Below are positions 1 to 8,762 of a stretch of DNA of 54,060 nucleotides, in pieces (position 1 is the stretch's first letter; the number at the start of each line of letters is the position of its first letter). Made by a program: the position numbers and the translations under genes. Origin of the DNA: GCA-002700125 sp964434385 (lineage in GTDB: Bacteria > Chloroflexota > Dehalococcoidia > Lucifugimonadales > Lucifugimonadaceae); assembly GCA_964434385.1 (NCBI GenBank), contig CAYSUW010000009.1:1-54060 (forward strand), in the 5' to 3' direction. Under the pieces are notes generated by a model that was given only the letters and a program-made list of their open reading frames with translations, had not been told where the DNA came from and ran no database searches.

Positions 1-92
1 GAGAGATGATGCAAGACCCAACGATGTTGGCTATGGCTGGTTTAGTAGTTACAGTTGGTGCTACATTGCTACAAATGGCTAGAGGGAAATAA
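1..92 (+). CDS. 3' end of an unidentified membrane-anchored protein (partial)
   Basis: The window opens inside a reading frame (third base is the first full codon) that runs 29 codons to a TAA at 90-92. The visible tail has acidic and polar residues, then a hydrophobic stretch of about 17 residues (LAMAGLVVTVGATLLQM) and a basic end, ARGK. This suggests a C-terminal membrane segment with the positive end in the cytoplasm. Too little is present to name a family. It lies 76 nt upstream of the PH-domain membrane protein on the same strand and may share its transcript. Confidence 0.5.
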   Translation, partial: EMMQDPTMLAMAGLVVTVGATLLQMARGK

Positions 93-168
93 TTTAAAAT
101 AGAATATTGGCAATAGACATTATGATTGTTATATTATTAGAAAATAGTAATACTAGAGGATAGATTGA

Positions 169-834
169 ATGACTGAATTAAAAGGTATAATTACTTTTGC
201 TAGAAAACTTATAATAAACTTAGTTGTTTCATTACCTTTTTTGGCTTTTGGTGCTTATGGATTTCTTCTTAACCCTGAAGCTATTCCGATATATGCTTCT
301 GGGATTTGTCTAGGAATAGGTGGATTTTTATTGGTTATTGGTTTTGTTTTAAGTTTTCTTGCCTCTTTCCCAATGCCAATGCTAGTAGAAGGAGAGAAAG
401 AATTAATATTACGTCATCCAACTATGAGACCTGCGTATACTAGAATGTTAATTTCTGTACCATTTTTTGGTGCTGCAGCTTTTCTAGCACTAGGAACTCA
501 ATCACCATATGTTTACGCATTTGTAGTAGGTTTAATTGGTTTTTGGTTATTTTTCAAAGGCGTAACTAGATATATGAGAAATTTATGTATTACTTATTTA
601 GTTACTGATAGAAGAATAATTCATATGTATAAATTCTTATGGTTATATACAAATGAAATTCCAGTAGGAAGAATTATATCTATACAAGAAGCAAGAAGCT
701 TTTTTGAGATAATTACTGGAAGAGGTAGTGTAGTGGTATCCAGCGGAATAGGAGCGAGAATGACTATTAGAATGGAAGAAATAAGTGATCCTGCTCCAGT
801 TGCAAATGAATTGAGAGGTTTATTACCTGACTAA
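169..834 (+). CDS. Membrane protein with bacterial PH (bPH2/YdbS-like) domain
   Basis: The 221-residue protein has four predicted membrane helices at about residues 12-33, 43-66, 92-110 and 113-130. A cytoplasmic domain of about 70 residues follows. It opens with YLVTDRRI and continues with a short beta-rich pattern ending near SFFEIITGRGSVVV, which is the signature of the bacterial PH domain (DUF304/bPH_2). Proteins of this family are membrane-anchored and of poorly defined role; I infer no reaction. The ATG start has no strong ribosome binding site (only AGAGGATAGATTG just before it). The downstream MFS gene starts 13 nt after the stop, so the two are probably co-transcribed. Confidence 0.75.
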   Translation: MTELKGIITFARKLIINLVVSLPFLAFGAYGFLLNPEAIPIYASGICLGIGGFLLVIGFVLSFLASFPMPMLVEGEKELILRHPTMRPAYTRMLISVPFFGAAAFLALGTQSPYVYAFVVGLIGFWLFFKGVTRYMRNLCITYLVTDRRIIHMYKFLWLYTNEIPVGRIISIQEARSFFEIITGRGSVVVSSGIGARMTIRMEEISDPAPVANELRGLLPD

Positions 835-847
835 TGACTAAAAGAAT

Positions 848-2086
848 TTGATTTCAAAATTTTTTTCAAAGTCATTTCCTAAGTCTGATCTACTTATTTA
901 TACTTTATCGTTATTTCATACGGTAAAACATATATTTAATAGTTCTTTTAATATTCTTATTCCTTATATCAAAGAAGGTATGTTTCTTAACAATCTTCAA
1001 ATTGGAATATTAGTGGGAGTTCAGCAAGTTTTCTCTGGTCTTGCAAATATTCCGGCAGGTATTATTACAGATATTTTTAGAAAGACTCTTGGGATTATGC
1101 TTGCGACTAGTATGCTTTTTGTGTCTATAGGATTTCTTTTTCTAAGCATCGCTAATTATTACATTTTAATTCTTATAGGAGCCTCATTATTATCTATAGG
1201 TGCTTCTTTATGGCATGCTCCAGCTTTTTCTATTCTTTCTAATAGATTTCCAGATAAGAAAGCTTACGCATTAGGTGTTCATATTTCTGGAGCTTCAGCT
1301 GGTAATAGTTTGGGTCCTTTATTTGGAGGGTTATTATTGGGTGGAATTAGTTTGGGAGCATTAAAATGGGCTGGTTTAGGTTGGAAAAGTATATGTTTCA
1401 TTAATTTTCTTCCATGTTTCTTAATTTCTTTAATTTTATTGTTATATAGCAAGAAATTAATGAACCCTGAAATTAAAAATGTAAATTTTTCAAATTATTT
1501 TAAAAATGCAGTTAGTTCTTTGAAAAAGACTGGAGTTCTCGTAATGGTAATGCTTCATGCACTTAGAGGCGCAACTCATCAGTCATTTTCAGTCTATTTA
1601 GCTATATATCTAAAAGAATATTTGATGTATTCTTCATTTTTTATAGGAATTCATCTGGCTTTATTAACTATAGCTGGAATTGTTTTTACTCCTATTCTTG
1701 GACTTGTATCAGATAAAATTGGCAGATTGCCAATTATCATTTTCGGTTTTGCAATGACTAGTTTGATGATAGCAATGATTTTATTTGTTAATTCAGGAAT
1801 TTCTTTAATAATCATGTTATTAGTTTTAGGATCAGTGCTTTTTTCAATAATGCCAATAATATCTGCTTATGCAATGGATACTGCAGGAAAAATGAATGAA
1901 GGAAGTTCGATTGCTTTTTTATTTACAGGAGGTTCTATTGCAGGCGCAATAGCTCCTGTAATAGCAGGTATATTTTTTGATAAATGGGGCTTTGACGGCT
2001 TGATAATCTTTACAGCATCTTTATCTTTATTGGGATTATTTATAGTTATTGGCTATACTTTTTATAATATTAGAAATAAGAAATAA
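848..2086 (+). CDS. MFS transporter
   Basis: The 412-residue protein is almost entirely hydrophobic, with about twelve membrane helices, the usual size and shape of a Major Facilitator Superfamily permease. The conserved loop motif between helices 8 and 9 is present as GLVSDKIGRLP, close to the motif A pattern (G-x3-D-x-x-G-R). A weaker copy, GIITDIFRKTLG, follows helix 2. The start is a TTG 13 nt after the previous stop with no clear Shine-Dalgarno sequence, so a start further in cannot be excluded, but the first helix needs the region near residue 15. The substrate cannot be read from the sequence. The ceramidase-like gene follows after a strong hairpin, so the transporter could handle a substrate or product of that enzyme, though this is only a contextual guess. 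Confidence 0.85.
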   Translation: MISKFFSKSFPKSDLLIYTLSLFHTVKHIFNSSFNILIPYIKEGMFLNNLQIGILVGVQQVFSGLANIPAGIITDIFRKTLGIMLATSMLFVSIGFLFLSIANYYILILIGASLLSIGASLWHAPAFSILSNRFPDKKAYALGVHISGASAGNSLGPLFGGLLLGGISLGALKWAGLGWKSICFINFLPCFLISLILLLYSKKLMNPEIKNVNFSNYFKNAVSSLKKTGVLVMVMLHALRGATHQSFSVYLAIYLKEYLMYSSFFIGIHLALLTIAGIVFTPILGLVSDKIGRLPIIIFGFAMTSLMIAMILFVNSGISLIIMLLVLGSVLFSIMPIISAYAMDTAGKMNEGSSIAFLFTGGSIAGAIAPVIAGIFFDKWGFDGLIIFTASLSLLGLFIVIGYTFYNIRNKK

Positions 2087-2093
2087 TTTTTTA

Positions 2094-2126
2094 TTCTTAC
2101 TATTTTTATTTTTAAAATAGTAAGAA
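2094..2126 (+). terminator. 13-bp perfect inverted repeat between MFS and ceramidase-like genes
   Basis: TTCTTACTATTTT at 2094-2106 is the exact reverse complement of AAAATAGTAAGAA at 2114-2126, with a 7-nt T-rich loop. The hairpin sits between the MFS stop and the AAGGAGG ribosome binding site of the next gene. There is no T tract after it on the + strand, so it may be a processing or stabilising hairpin or a protein-binding dyad instead of an efficient terminator. Confidence 0.5.
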
Positions 2127-2136
2127 AGGAGGGTGA

Positions 2137-3528
2137 ATGATTCTTGCAGGTGTTGGCCGTGCAGATATTACGCCACCTATTGGAATATCACATGCTGGTT
2201 GGGGTGCTGCGCTTCATGAAAAAGCAGAGGGTATTGATATGCCGCTTTACAGTACTTCGTTATATTTGAAATCTGAGACTACTAATGAAGAAATAATTTT
2301 TATCGATTTAGATTTATGTATTATCACTGATGATCTTGATAATGATATAAGAGATAAAGTGACTAATTTTTTTCCTATTAAAAGGGAAAATATAAGAATC
2401 TCAGCATCTCATACTCATGCAGGGCCAGCTTTAGGAGATGGTGTATGGTTAGAAGGGGGAAAAGAATATGTTGAATTATATAAAATACTTCTACCTGAGC
2501 TTGTATTTAAATCAGTAAATGATTCTATTAATAAATCTGTTCGTACAAGGATAGGAATTAAAAAAGGTCATTGTGATATAAATATCAATAGAAGACCATC
2601 TGATAATAATGGAAACTTTTTTACTGGAAGAAATTGGGAAGGCGTAGTAGATAGAGAAGTAACAGTAATAGGATTTGATGATATTCATGGTAAACCAATT
2701 GCTACAATTGTAGATTATGCTTGCCATCCTACGATTTTGGGTCCTGAGAATAAATTGATATCTCCTGATTATCCAGGTCATATGCGATTTACAGTAGAAG
2801 AGAATATAGGAGGCTTATGTTTATTCCTTCAGGGATCTGCAGGAAATCAAGGTCCTGTTCATACATTTTTAGGAGATGTTGAAATTGCAAGAAAGGCTGG
2901 GAAGATCTTGGGTTTAGAAGCTTCTAAACTTAGAACTCAATTGGATCCTTTCAACAGGGAAGAAAAATTAATTGAAATTGTACCTTCAGGTGCAGATTTA
3001 GGAATGTATGAAGATATCCCACTGGGAGAACCAAGTGACATCATTAAGATTCGCAATAAAAAAATTCATTTAAATTCTCTTGATTTTCCTGACTTATTAA
3101 AAGCAGAAGAATTATATCAAGAATCTTTAGATAATCTTAATGCTGCTAGAGAGTCAGGTGATACATCTCTTGTAAAATCTTTAGTTTCTAAAACTAAGAG
3201 AGCTAATTTTATTAAAAACTTATCCAAAATTTCTCAATCTGGAAAAGTAGAGTTATGGATACAAACCTTTAGAGTTGGTGATGTGATTTTTCAAAGTATT
3301 CCTGCAGAACCTTTTGCAGAAACAGGGATTGGAATAAAACAAACTGATTTAAATGGAATAAAAATTATATTTTCAGGTTATTCGAATGGTTCACTAGGGT
3401 ATTTGCCTATGATAGATGCTTATGAGGAGGGAGGTTATGAACCACGTAATACTCCATTTGCAGCTGGATCTGCTGAAATTGTAGAAGAAACTTGCATTGA
3501 AGAATTAAGAAAATTGATTGAGAAGTAA
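2137..3528 (+). CDS. Neutral/alkaline non-lysosomal ceramidase-like hydrolase
   Basis: The 463-residue protein starts with AGVGRADITPPIGISHAGWG, the typical opening of the neutral/alkaline ceramidase N-terminal domain family (PF04734). The metal-binding region is visible as ASHTHAGPALG near residue 91, and YACHPTILG, SPDYPGHMR and FLQGSAGNQGP follow in the family order. Characterised members are zinc amidases that cleave the N-acyl bond of ceramide. This copy is shorter than the secreted ceramidases (over 600 residues), has no signal peptide, and lacks the C-terminal immunoglobulin-like domain, so its substrate may be another amide or ester. The ATG is set by a strong AAGGAGG (2126-2132). It follows an MFS gene on the same strand. 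Confidence 0.8.
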   Translation: MILAGVGRADITPPIGISHAGWGAALHEKAEGIDMPLYSTSLYLKSETTNEEIIFIDLDLCIITDDLDNDIRDKVTNFFPIKRENIRISASHTHAGPALGDGVWLEGGKEYVELYKILLPELVFKSVNDSINKSVRTRIGIKKGHCDININRRPSDNNGNFFTGRNWEGVVDREVTVIGFDDIHGKPIATIVDYACHPTILGPENKLISPDYPGHMRFTVEENIGGLCLFLQGSAGNQGPVHTFLGDVEIARKAGKILGLEASKLRTQLDPFNREEKLIEIVPSGADLGMYEDIPLGEPSDIIKIRNKKIHLNSLDFPDLLKAEELYQESLDNLNAARESGDTSLVKSLVSKTKRANFIKNLSKISQSGKVELWIQTFRVGDVIFQSIPAEPFAETGIGIKQTDLNGIKIIFSGYSNGSLGYLPMIDAYEEGGYEPRNTPFAAGSAEIVEETCIEELRKLIEK

Positions 3529-3548
3529 TTTTTTATCTTTATATAATT

Positions 3549-3567
3549 TTAGGGCTTCGAAGCCTAA
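3549..3567. terminator. Hairpin between convergent genes (probable bidirectional terminator)
   Basis: TTAG then the 12-base palindrome GGCTTCGAAGCC (3553-3564) then TAA forms a short GC-rich stem in otherwise AT-rich DNA. It lies exactly between the ceramidase-like stop and the stop of the minus-strand ATPase. T-rich flanks occur on both sides but no long uninterrupted T run. Confidence 0.45.
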
Positions 3568-5391
3568 TTATTTACAATTAACACAACATTGATCTACCCA
3601 ATGTTCTGGTTCTATTTCAATCAACGCCATTTCAGTATTTCCTTCTTTGCAATCATTTGTAGGGTTTGGACATCTTGTTCTAAATACACATCCCGATGGT
3701 GGATTTGTTGCACTAGGAATTTCACCTTGAATAATTGTTCTGTTTATTTTTGTTTCTATTGAAGGATCAGGAATTGGAACTGAATCTAATAGAGCTTGAG
3801 TATAGGGGTGTAATGGGTTTGAATAAATTAATTCTTTTGATCCATATTCAATTAATTTTCCTAAGTACATTACGGCTACTTTGTGACTTAATTTCTGAAC
3901 AGTAGCTAGATCATGAGAAATGAATAGATAAGAGATTCCAGATTCTCGTTGTAATTTTTTTAGAAGTTCAACTATCTGAGCTTGTATAGATACATCTAAA
4001 GCAGACAAAGGTTCATCAAGAATTAGTAATGAAGGATTATGAGCCAATGATCTTGCGATACATATTCTCTGTCTTTGTCCTCCACTAAATTCATGAGGAT
4101 AACGATACATCATCGAACTATGTAACCCTACCTTTTGTAGAAGAGAAACTACTAGATTATTTTCATTATCTGAATCAGGGTAATGAACTCGAATTGGTTC
4201 AAGAATGATTTCTCTAATTCTCATTCTGGGATTTAAAGATCCATATGGATCTTGAAAGACCATACCTACATTTTTTCTAATAATCTTAATATTTTGAAAA
4301 GTTTTTTTATGTTTCTTTCCATTTAAAACTATTGTGCCAGATTTAGGTTCCACTAGATTGACTATTGATTTTCCTATAGTAGTTTTTCCTGATCCTGACT
4401 CACCTACTAGCCCAAATGTTTCACCTCTAAATATATCAAATGAAACATCTCTTACTGCATTAATTGTTTTGGTAGATTTTGAGAAAAAATAATTATTTCT
4501 TAATTGAAATTCTACATTTAAATTTTTTACAGATATTACTGGGGTTTCATTTATATTGGTTATATTTTTATTAATTTTATTTTTATTTTTTAGATCAATA
4601 ATTGGAACTGATTTAAGAAGATTCTTTGTATAAGAATGGTTGGGAGAAGAATAGATTTTTAATGCAGTTCCTCTTTCTACAATTTTTCCTTCTTTCATCA
4701 CATTTACTTGATGAGCGTATCTTGCGATTATTCCAAGATTATGCGTAATCATTAACAGTGTTGTGCCCATTGAATTGGTAAGGTCTTTTATTAATTCAAG
4801 TATTTGGAGTTGAATTGTTACATCTAGAGCAGTTGTTGCTTCATCTGCAATAAGTAATTTAGGGTTACAAGCCAAAGCCATAGCTATCATGATTCTTTGT
4901 CTTTGACCTCCACTAAATTGATGAGGGTAATTTTTTATTCTTGATTCAGGATCAGAAATCCTCACCATCTTCAATAGTGAAATAGTTTTATCTTTTATTT
5001 GATTTTTGGTTAGAGATAGATGTTTCTCAAGTATTTCTTCTATTTGTTTTTCTATATTTAATACTGGGTTTAAGGAAGTCATAGGTTCTTGAAAAACCAT
5101 AGATATTTCTTTGCCTCTGATAATACTTAATTCAGAATTTGAAAGTTTTAATAGATTTGTGCCAAGATAATTTATTTCTCCATTAATCTCGCAATTGTCT
5201 TTAGGTAATAATCCCATTGCAGCTAGTGCTGTCACACTTTTACCTGAGCCACTTTCTCCAACTAATCCTATTGTTTTTCCTTCAGGTATTTGTAGATTAA
5301 TTCCAGATACTGCCTTTATAAGGTCTTTTTCATCTGAAGATGTATTGAAAGTGATTTGAAGATTTTTTATATCAAGTAAATTTTCAGACAT
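3568..5391 (-). CDS. Fused dipeptide/oligopeptide ABC transporter ATP-binding protein (DppD-DppF type)
   Basis: The 607-residue protein contains two complete ABC ATPase units. The first has Walker A GESGSGKS near residue 46 and signature FSGGQRQR followed by LLIADEATTALD; the second has GESGSGKT near residue 340 and FSGGQRQR followed by LLILDEPLSALD. Each is of the Opp/Dpp subfamily, and the C terminus carries the family's cysteine-containing region (GCVFRTRCPNP). It resembles GsiA-type tandem ATPases that energise peptide or glutathione import. No permease or solute-binding gene lies next to it, so it must serve a transporter elsewhere. In the first Walker B the usual DEPTTALD proline is alanine. 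It ends convergently with the ceramidase-like gene. Confidence 0.9.
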   Translation of the reverse strand: MSENLLDIKNLQITFNTSSDEKDLIKAVSGINLQIPEGKTIGLVGESGSGKSVTALAAMGLLPKDNCEINGEINYLGTNLLKLSNSELSIIRGKEISMVFQEPMTSLNPVLNIEKQIEEILEKHLSLTKNQIKDKTISLLKMVRISDPESRIKNYPHQFSGGQRQRIMIAMALACNPKLLIADEATTALDVTIQLQILELIKDLTNSMGTTLLMITHNLGIIARYAHQVNVMKEGKIVERGTALKIYSSPNHSYTKNLLKSVPIIDLKNKNKINKNITNINETPVISVKNLNVEFQLRNNYFFSKSTKTINAVRDVSFDIFRGETFGLVGESGSGKTTIGKSIVNLVEPKSGTIVLNGKKHKKTFQNIKIIRKNVGMVFQDPYGSLNPRMRIREIILEPIRVHYPDSDNENNLVVSLLQKVGLHSSMMYRYPHEFSGGQRQRICIARSLAHNPSLLILDEPLSALDVSIQAQIVELLKKLQRESGISYLFISHDLATVQKLSHKVAVMYLGKLIEYGSKELIYSNPLHPYTQALLDSVPIPDPSIETKINRTIIQGEIPSATNPPSGCVFRTRCPNPTNDCKEGNTEMALIEIEPEHWVDQCCVNCK

Positions 5392-5471
5392 ATGTTTTAA
5401 TGATAAAAAATATATTTTTCTTATATTCTAGTGTAATAAGGATTCAAAATCATTAATATGGTGAGGTGAAA

Positions 5472-6335
5472 ATGAATAAATTGATTGTCTTAGGGGCAGG
5501 TACTCCAACTCCTACTGGAGAAAGATTTGGATCTTCAGTTGTTTTATCTATTGAAGATGAACTTATAATGTTTGACTGTGGTCCAGCTTCTACCCATAAA
5601 TTAATTAAAAAAAGGATATTGCCAACCCAAGTAAACTCTTTATTTTTTTCTCATCATCATTTTGATCATAATGTGGATTATCCTTGTTTCCTTCTTTCTA
5701 GATGGGATCAAGGTGCAGGAAAAGAAAAAAAACTCAAGGTGTTTGGTCCAAATCTCACTGAAAAAATAACTGAACAATTGATAGGACCTGAAGGAGTTTT
5801 TTCCTACGATTGGAAAGCGAGAGTAAATCATCCTTTGAGCCAAAAAGTTTATCAAAATAGAGGAGGTATACTTCCAAGAAAACCTCCTAGTGTATTATCT
5901 AAAGATATACAACCCAGATCTACACAGGTTTTTGATAAATTTGAAATACATTCACGAGAAGCTAAACATGTACAGCCATATTTGGATTCTTTAGCATATC
6001 GTCTTGATTCTAAAAAACATAGTGTAGTTTACACTGGAGACACTTCTCCTTGTGAAGATGTAGAAGAATTATCTTATAAAGCAGATGTGATGATATGTAT
6101 GTGTTGGGATGACCAAAATATTATGAATGAAGTAGGAGAAGATGAAGGTCAATGTGGTACTATTGGAGCCGCTATGATGGCATCTAAAGCTCAAGTAAAA
6201 CATCTAGTTTTGACTCATTTAGGTCCAAACATTCATAAAAGGAATGAGCAGATAAAAAGCTTAAAAGAGATGAGGAAAATTTTTCCAGGTAAAATAACTT
6301 TTTCTAATGAACTTGAAGAAATTGTGATGGGTTAA
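5472..6335 (+). CDS. MBL-fold metallohydrolase (RNase Z-like)
   Basis: The protein of about 287 residues has the metallo-beta-lactamase signature SHHHFDHNVD (the HxHxDH zinc motif). The N-terminal GAGTPTPTGERFGSS and the later YTGDTSP and LVLTHLGP histidine/aspartate positions match RNase Z-like members of the superfamily. It lacks the obvious exosite arm of true tRNA 3'-processing enzymes, so tRNA maturation is not assured; small-molecule phosphodiester or ester hydrolysis is as likely. The ATG at 5472 is preferred because GAGGTGA lies directly before it. A GTG at 5466 in the same frame would add two residues. It is divergent from the ATPase gene and stands alone. Confidence 0.8.
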   Translation: MNKLIVLGAGTPTPTGERFGSSVVLSIEDELIMFDCGPASTHKLIKKRILPTQVNSLFFSHHHFDHNVDYPCFLLSRWDQGAGKEKKLKVFGPNLTEKITEQLIGPEGVFSYDWKARVNHPLSQKVYQNRGGILPRKPPSVLSKDIQPRSTQVFDKFEIHSREAKHVQPYLDSLAYRLDSKKHSVVYTGDTSPCEDVEELSYKADVMICMCWDDQNIMNEVGEDEGQCGTIGAAMMASKAQVKHLVLTHLGPNIHKRNEQIKSLKEMRKIFPGKITFSNELEEIVMG

Positions 6336-6342
6336 GAATTAA

Positions 6343-7410
6343 TTACCAATCTGGTTCTGATTCTTCTCCTTCTGTAGTAGTAATTCTAAGTTGATCTGTT
6401 CCATCAGGTTTCATAGAATACAAGTCGTTATCTCCATCTGAATCGGAGAGAAAAAGAATTCTGTCTCCTGACCATATAGGATTAGATTCTGAAGCTGAAT
6501 TGCTTGTTAGCCTAACTTTTTCCAGACCATCTACAGTAGTGATGTATACTTCAGGGTTTTCATCTCTTTCGGATATAAAAGTTAATCGTTTACCATCTGG
6601 AGACCAACTAAAATCAACATCTATTGAATCATTAGTAGAAATATTTTCTTCATTTTCTCCATTCTTATCCATAGTGTATATTTCTTCAGAACCGTCTCTT
6701 TTAGATATAAATGCAATTTTTATCCCCTTAGGACACCATCTTGGTTGAGTCCCAACGTCATTTGATAATTCTATTTCATCAACTCCAAGAGGATTCTTTT
6801 TAAAAATTCCCAATTTGTTACTGCCCGATTTCACGGTAAAAACTATCCATTCTCCATCAGAAGACCAATTACCTAATTCTTCAGTTGCAGGACTTTTTGT
6901 TACAGGAAGAACTGTTTTAGTAGAAAGGTCAATTACGTTTAAATCAATTTGATTATTAGAAAAAGACACGAAAGAAATTCTTTCTGAATCTGGAGCCCAG
7001 AAAAAATCTGGTGCTTTTTTAAGTATTGATTTTTCAGGATTTTGTAAATCTACTAAAGATTGTTCGTTTTCTCCAATAAGATCAACTAGCAATTGTTCAT
7101 TTTCACCTTTTGGATCCATTATCCATAATTGTAATTTTTCATTACGATCAGAAATAAATGCTATTTTATTTCCATCTGGAGACCATTTGGGAGAATATTC
7201 ATTTCCATCAGAATTTGTAAGACGTTTTTGTGATTCACCGTCAGTTGATGAAATGTAAATTTCAGGATTCCCATCTTCATTAAGTATATATATGGGATCT
7301 TTTTGGCTTCCTGCATTAGTACTGCATCCAGAGAAAATGACTAAAAAAAATATAGTAGACAAATAAATGAATAAATATTTTTTTATTTTAAATTTTCTAT
7401 TAATTAACAT
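6343..7410 (-). CDS. TolB-like beta-propeller lipoprotein (PD40/WD40-like repeats)
   Basis: The 355-residue protein has a basic N terminus, a hydrophobic segment and the lipobox FSGC, so it should be exported and lipid-anchored. The remainder is built of repeats of the type SPKWSPDGNKIAFISDRNEK, which is the PD40 repeat of TolB and related propellers (at least six copies, with the tryptophan-S-P-D-G core). There is no TolB N-terminal domain, so a Tol-Pal role is not implied. Such propellers usually act as extracytoplasmic binding or scaffold modules. It stops 8 nt beyond the stop of the convergent MBL gene, and the 155-nt gap to the divergent LLM gene probably holds both promoters. Confidence 0.85.
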   Translation of the reverse strand: MLINRKFKIKKYLFIYLSTIFFLVIFSGCSTNAGSQKDPIYILNEDGNPEIYISSTDGESQKRLTNSDGNEYSPKWSPDGNKIAFISDRNEKLQLWIMDPKGENEQLLVDLIGENEQSLVDLQNPEKSILKKAPDFFWAPDSERISFVSFSNNQIDLNVIDLSTKTVLPVTKSPATEELGNWSSDGEWIVFTVKSGSNKLGIFKKNPLGVDEIELSNDVGTQPRWCPKGIKIAFISKRDGSEEIYTMDKNGENEENISTNDSIDVDFSWSPDGKRLTFISERDENPEVYITTVDGLEKVRLTSNSASESNPIWSGDRILFLSDSDGDNDLYSMKPDGTDQLRITTTEGEESEPDW

Positions 7411-7565
7411 GGACTTTTAATAGTTGATACAAAATTATCCTATCAGTATATTAATTAAATTTTAATATAATTTGGGTTAATTTTCCTGAATATCTACCTT
7501 GTAGTGATTTCTTATACCATCGCATATATACTTCTAAATCAATGTTATTTAATTCTGGAGATTAG

Positions 7566-8741
7566 ATGAAATTTTCTTTTTTTATGATGCCATTGCATCT
7601 TCCAAACGAAAATCCTTCTCTCTCCTTTAAAAGGGATTTAGATTGGATTAGCTATGCAGAAGATTTAGGTTTTGATGAATTTTGGGTTGGAGAACATCAT
7701 TCTGCAGGATGGGAAACGATCCCATCCCCTGAAATGTTTTTATCAGCTGCGAGTCAGAGGACTTCTAGAATAAAATTAGGTACTTCAATGATTAGTTTAC
7801 CTTTTCACCATCCTTTTCATGTAGCTGAGCGTATTGCATTTCTCGATCATTTAACTGAAGGGAGAATAATTTTTGGAATTGGTAGATGTAGTTTACCTAC
7901 AGATATAAAACTTTTTCAGATTCCTTATCAAGAATTGCAACCTATGATGGAAGAGTCTTTGGAAATAATCACAAATTTATTTGAGAATGATGACCCATTG
8001 AATTATCAAGGGAAATATTGGGATATTAAAGATATGTACCTACAATTAAAACCATATCAATCGAAAATTCCTATAGCTATAGCATGTTCAGGTTCAAAAA
8101 GTTCACTAGAATTCGCTGGCAGCAAAGGTCTAGTTCCCCTTTCTTTGGCTTTTCCTCCTGGGCCACATTCTGTTCCTATTTCTAAACAATGGGAAGTAAT
8201 GTCTGAATCATCTAAAAAAACAGGAAATAAGATACATAGAAATAATTGGGAATTAGTGACTTATGTGTATTTAGCTGATTCTAGAGAGCAGGCATGGGCT
8301 GATATAGAATCTGGAGCTTTTAGAGATATTCATGAATATTTTTTTAATATTTCAGAAACTGCTAGAGAGGGATATAAATCATTTCCTGATCAGAAAGAAC
8401 AAGATATTACAGTAGCTTCTGTGGCTAATCAGAGATCTTGGATTATAGGAACTCCTGATGATGCTATTGAAGCTATAGAAAAACTTAATAAAGAAGCAGG
8501 AGGAATAGGTGGAATGATGATTACCACTCATGAATGGGCAAGTGATAAAAAAAGCAAATATTCCGCAGAGTTATTTGCTAGATATGTAATGCCTCATTTC
8601 AGAGGACACACAAAAGATTTAAAAATTGCTTGGGAGCGTACTAAACAAGATTTTAAAAGTGGTAAATTATCAAATGCTTCAGGTAAAGGAAAAAATCAAT
8701 TTGATGATGATCATAAGACTAATTTACATGTAAAGAATTAA
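7566..8741 (+). CDS. LLM-class flavin-dependent oxidoreductase (luciferase-like)
   Basis: The 391-residue protein shows the bacterial luciferase-like TIM-barrel pattern: FSFFMMPLHLP at the first strand, FDEFWVGEHHSAGWE, TSRIKLGTSMISLPFHHP and AERIAFLDHLTEGRIIFGIGRG-like text (the last residue is C here). This family uses FMNH2 or F420 to oxygenate or reduce small organic molecules. Which cofactor applies cannot be settled by reading. The ATG has a GGAG sequence 6 nt upstream. The next gene, a THI5/NMT1-fold protein, follows after 21 nt, and the two are likely co-transcribed. This is a common catabolic family in SAR202-like genomes. Confidence 0.88.
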   Translation: MKFSFFMMPLHLPNENPSLSFKRDLDWISYAEDLGFDEFWVGEHHSAGWETIPSPEMFLSAASQRTSRIKLGTSMISLPFHHPFHVAERIAFLDHLTEGRIIFGIGRCSLPTDIKLFQIPYQELQPMMEESLEIITNLFENDDPLNYQGKYWDIKDMYLQLKPYQSKIPIAIACSGSKSSLEFAGSKGLVPLSLAFPPGPHSVPISKQWEVMSESSKKTGNKIHRNNWELVTYVYLADSREQAWADIESGAFRDIHEYFFNISETAREGYKSFPDQKEQDITVASVANQRSWIIGTPDDAIEAIEKLNKEAGGIGGMMITTHEWASDKKSKYSAELFARYVMPHFRGHTKDLKIAWERTKQDFKSGKLSNASGKGKNQFDDDHKTNLHVKN

Positions 8742-8762
8742 TGTATTTTTTAGAGATATGAA

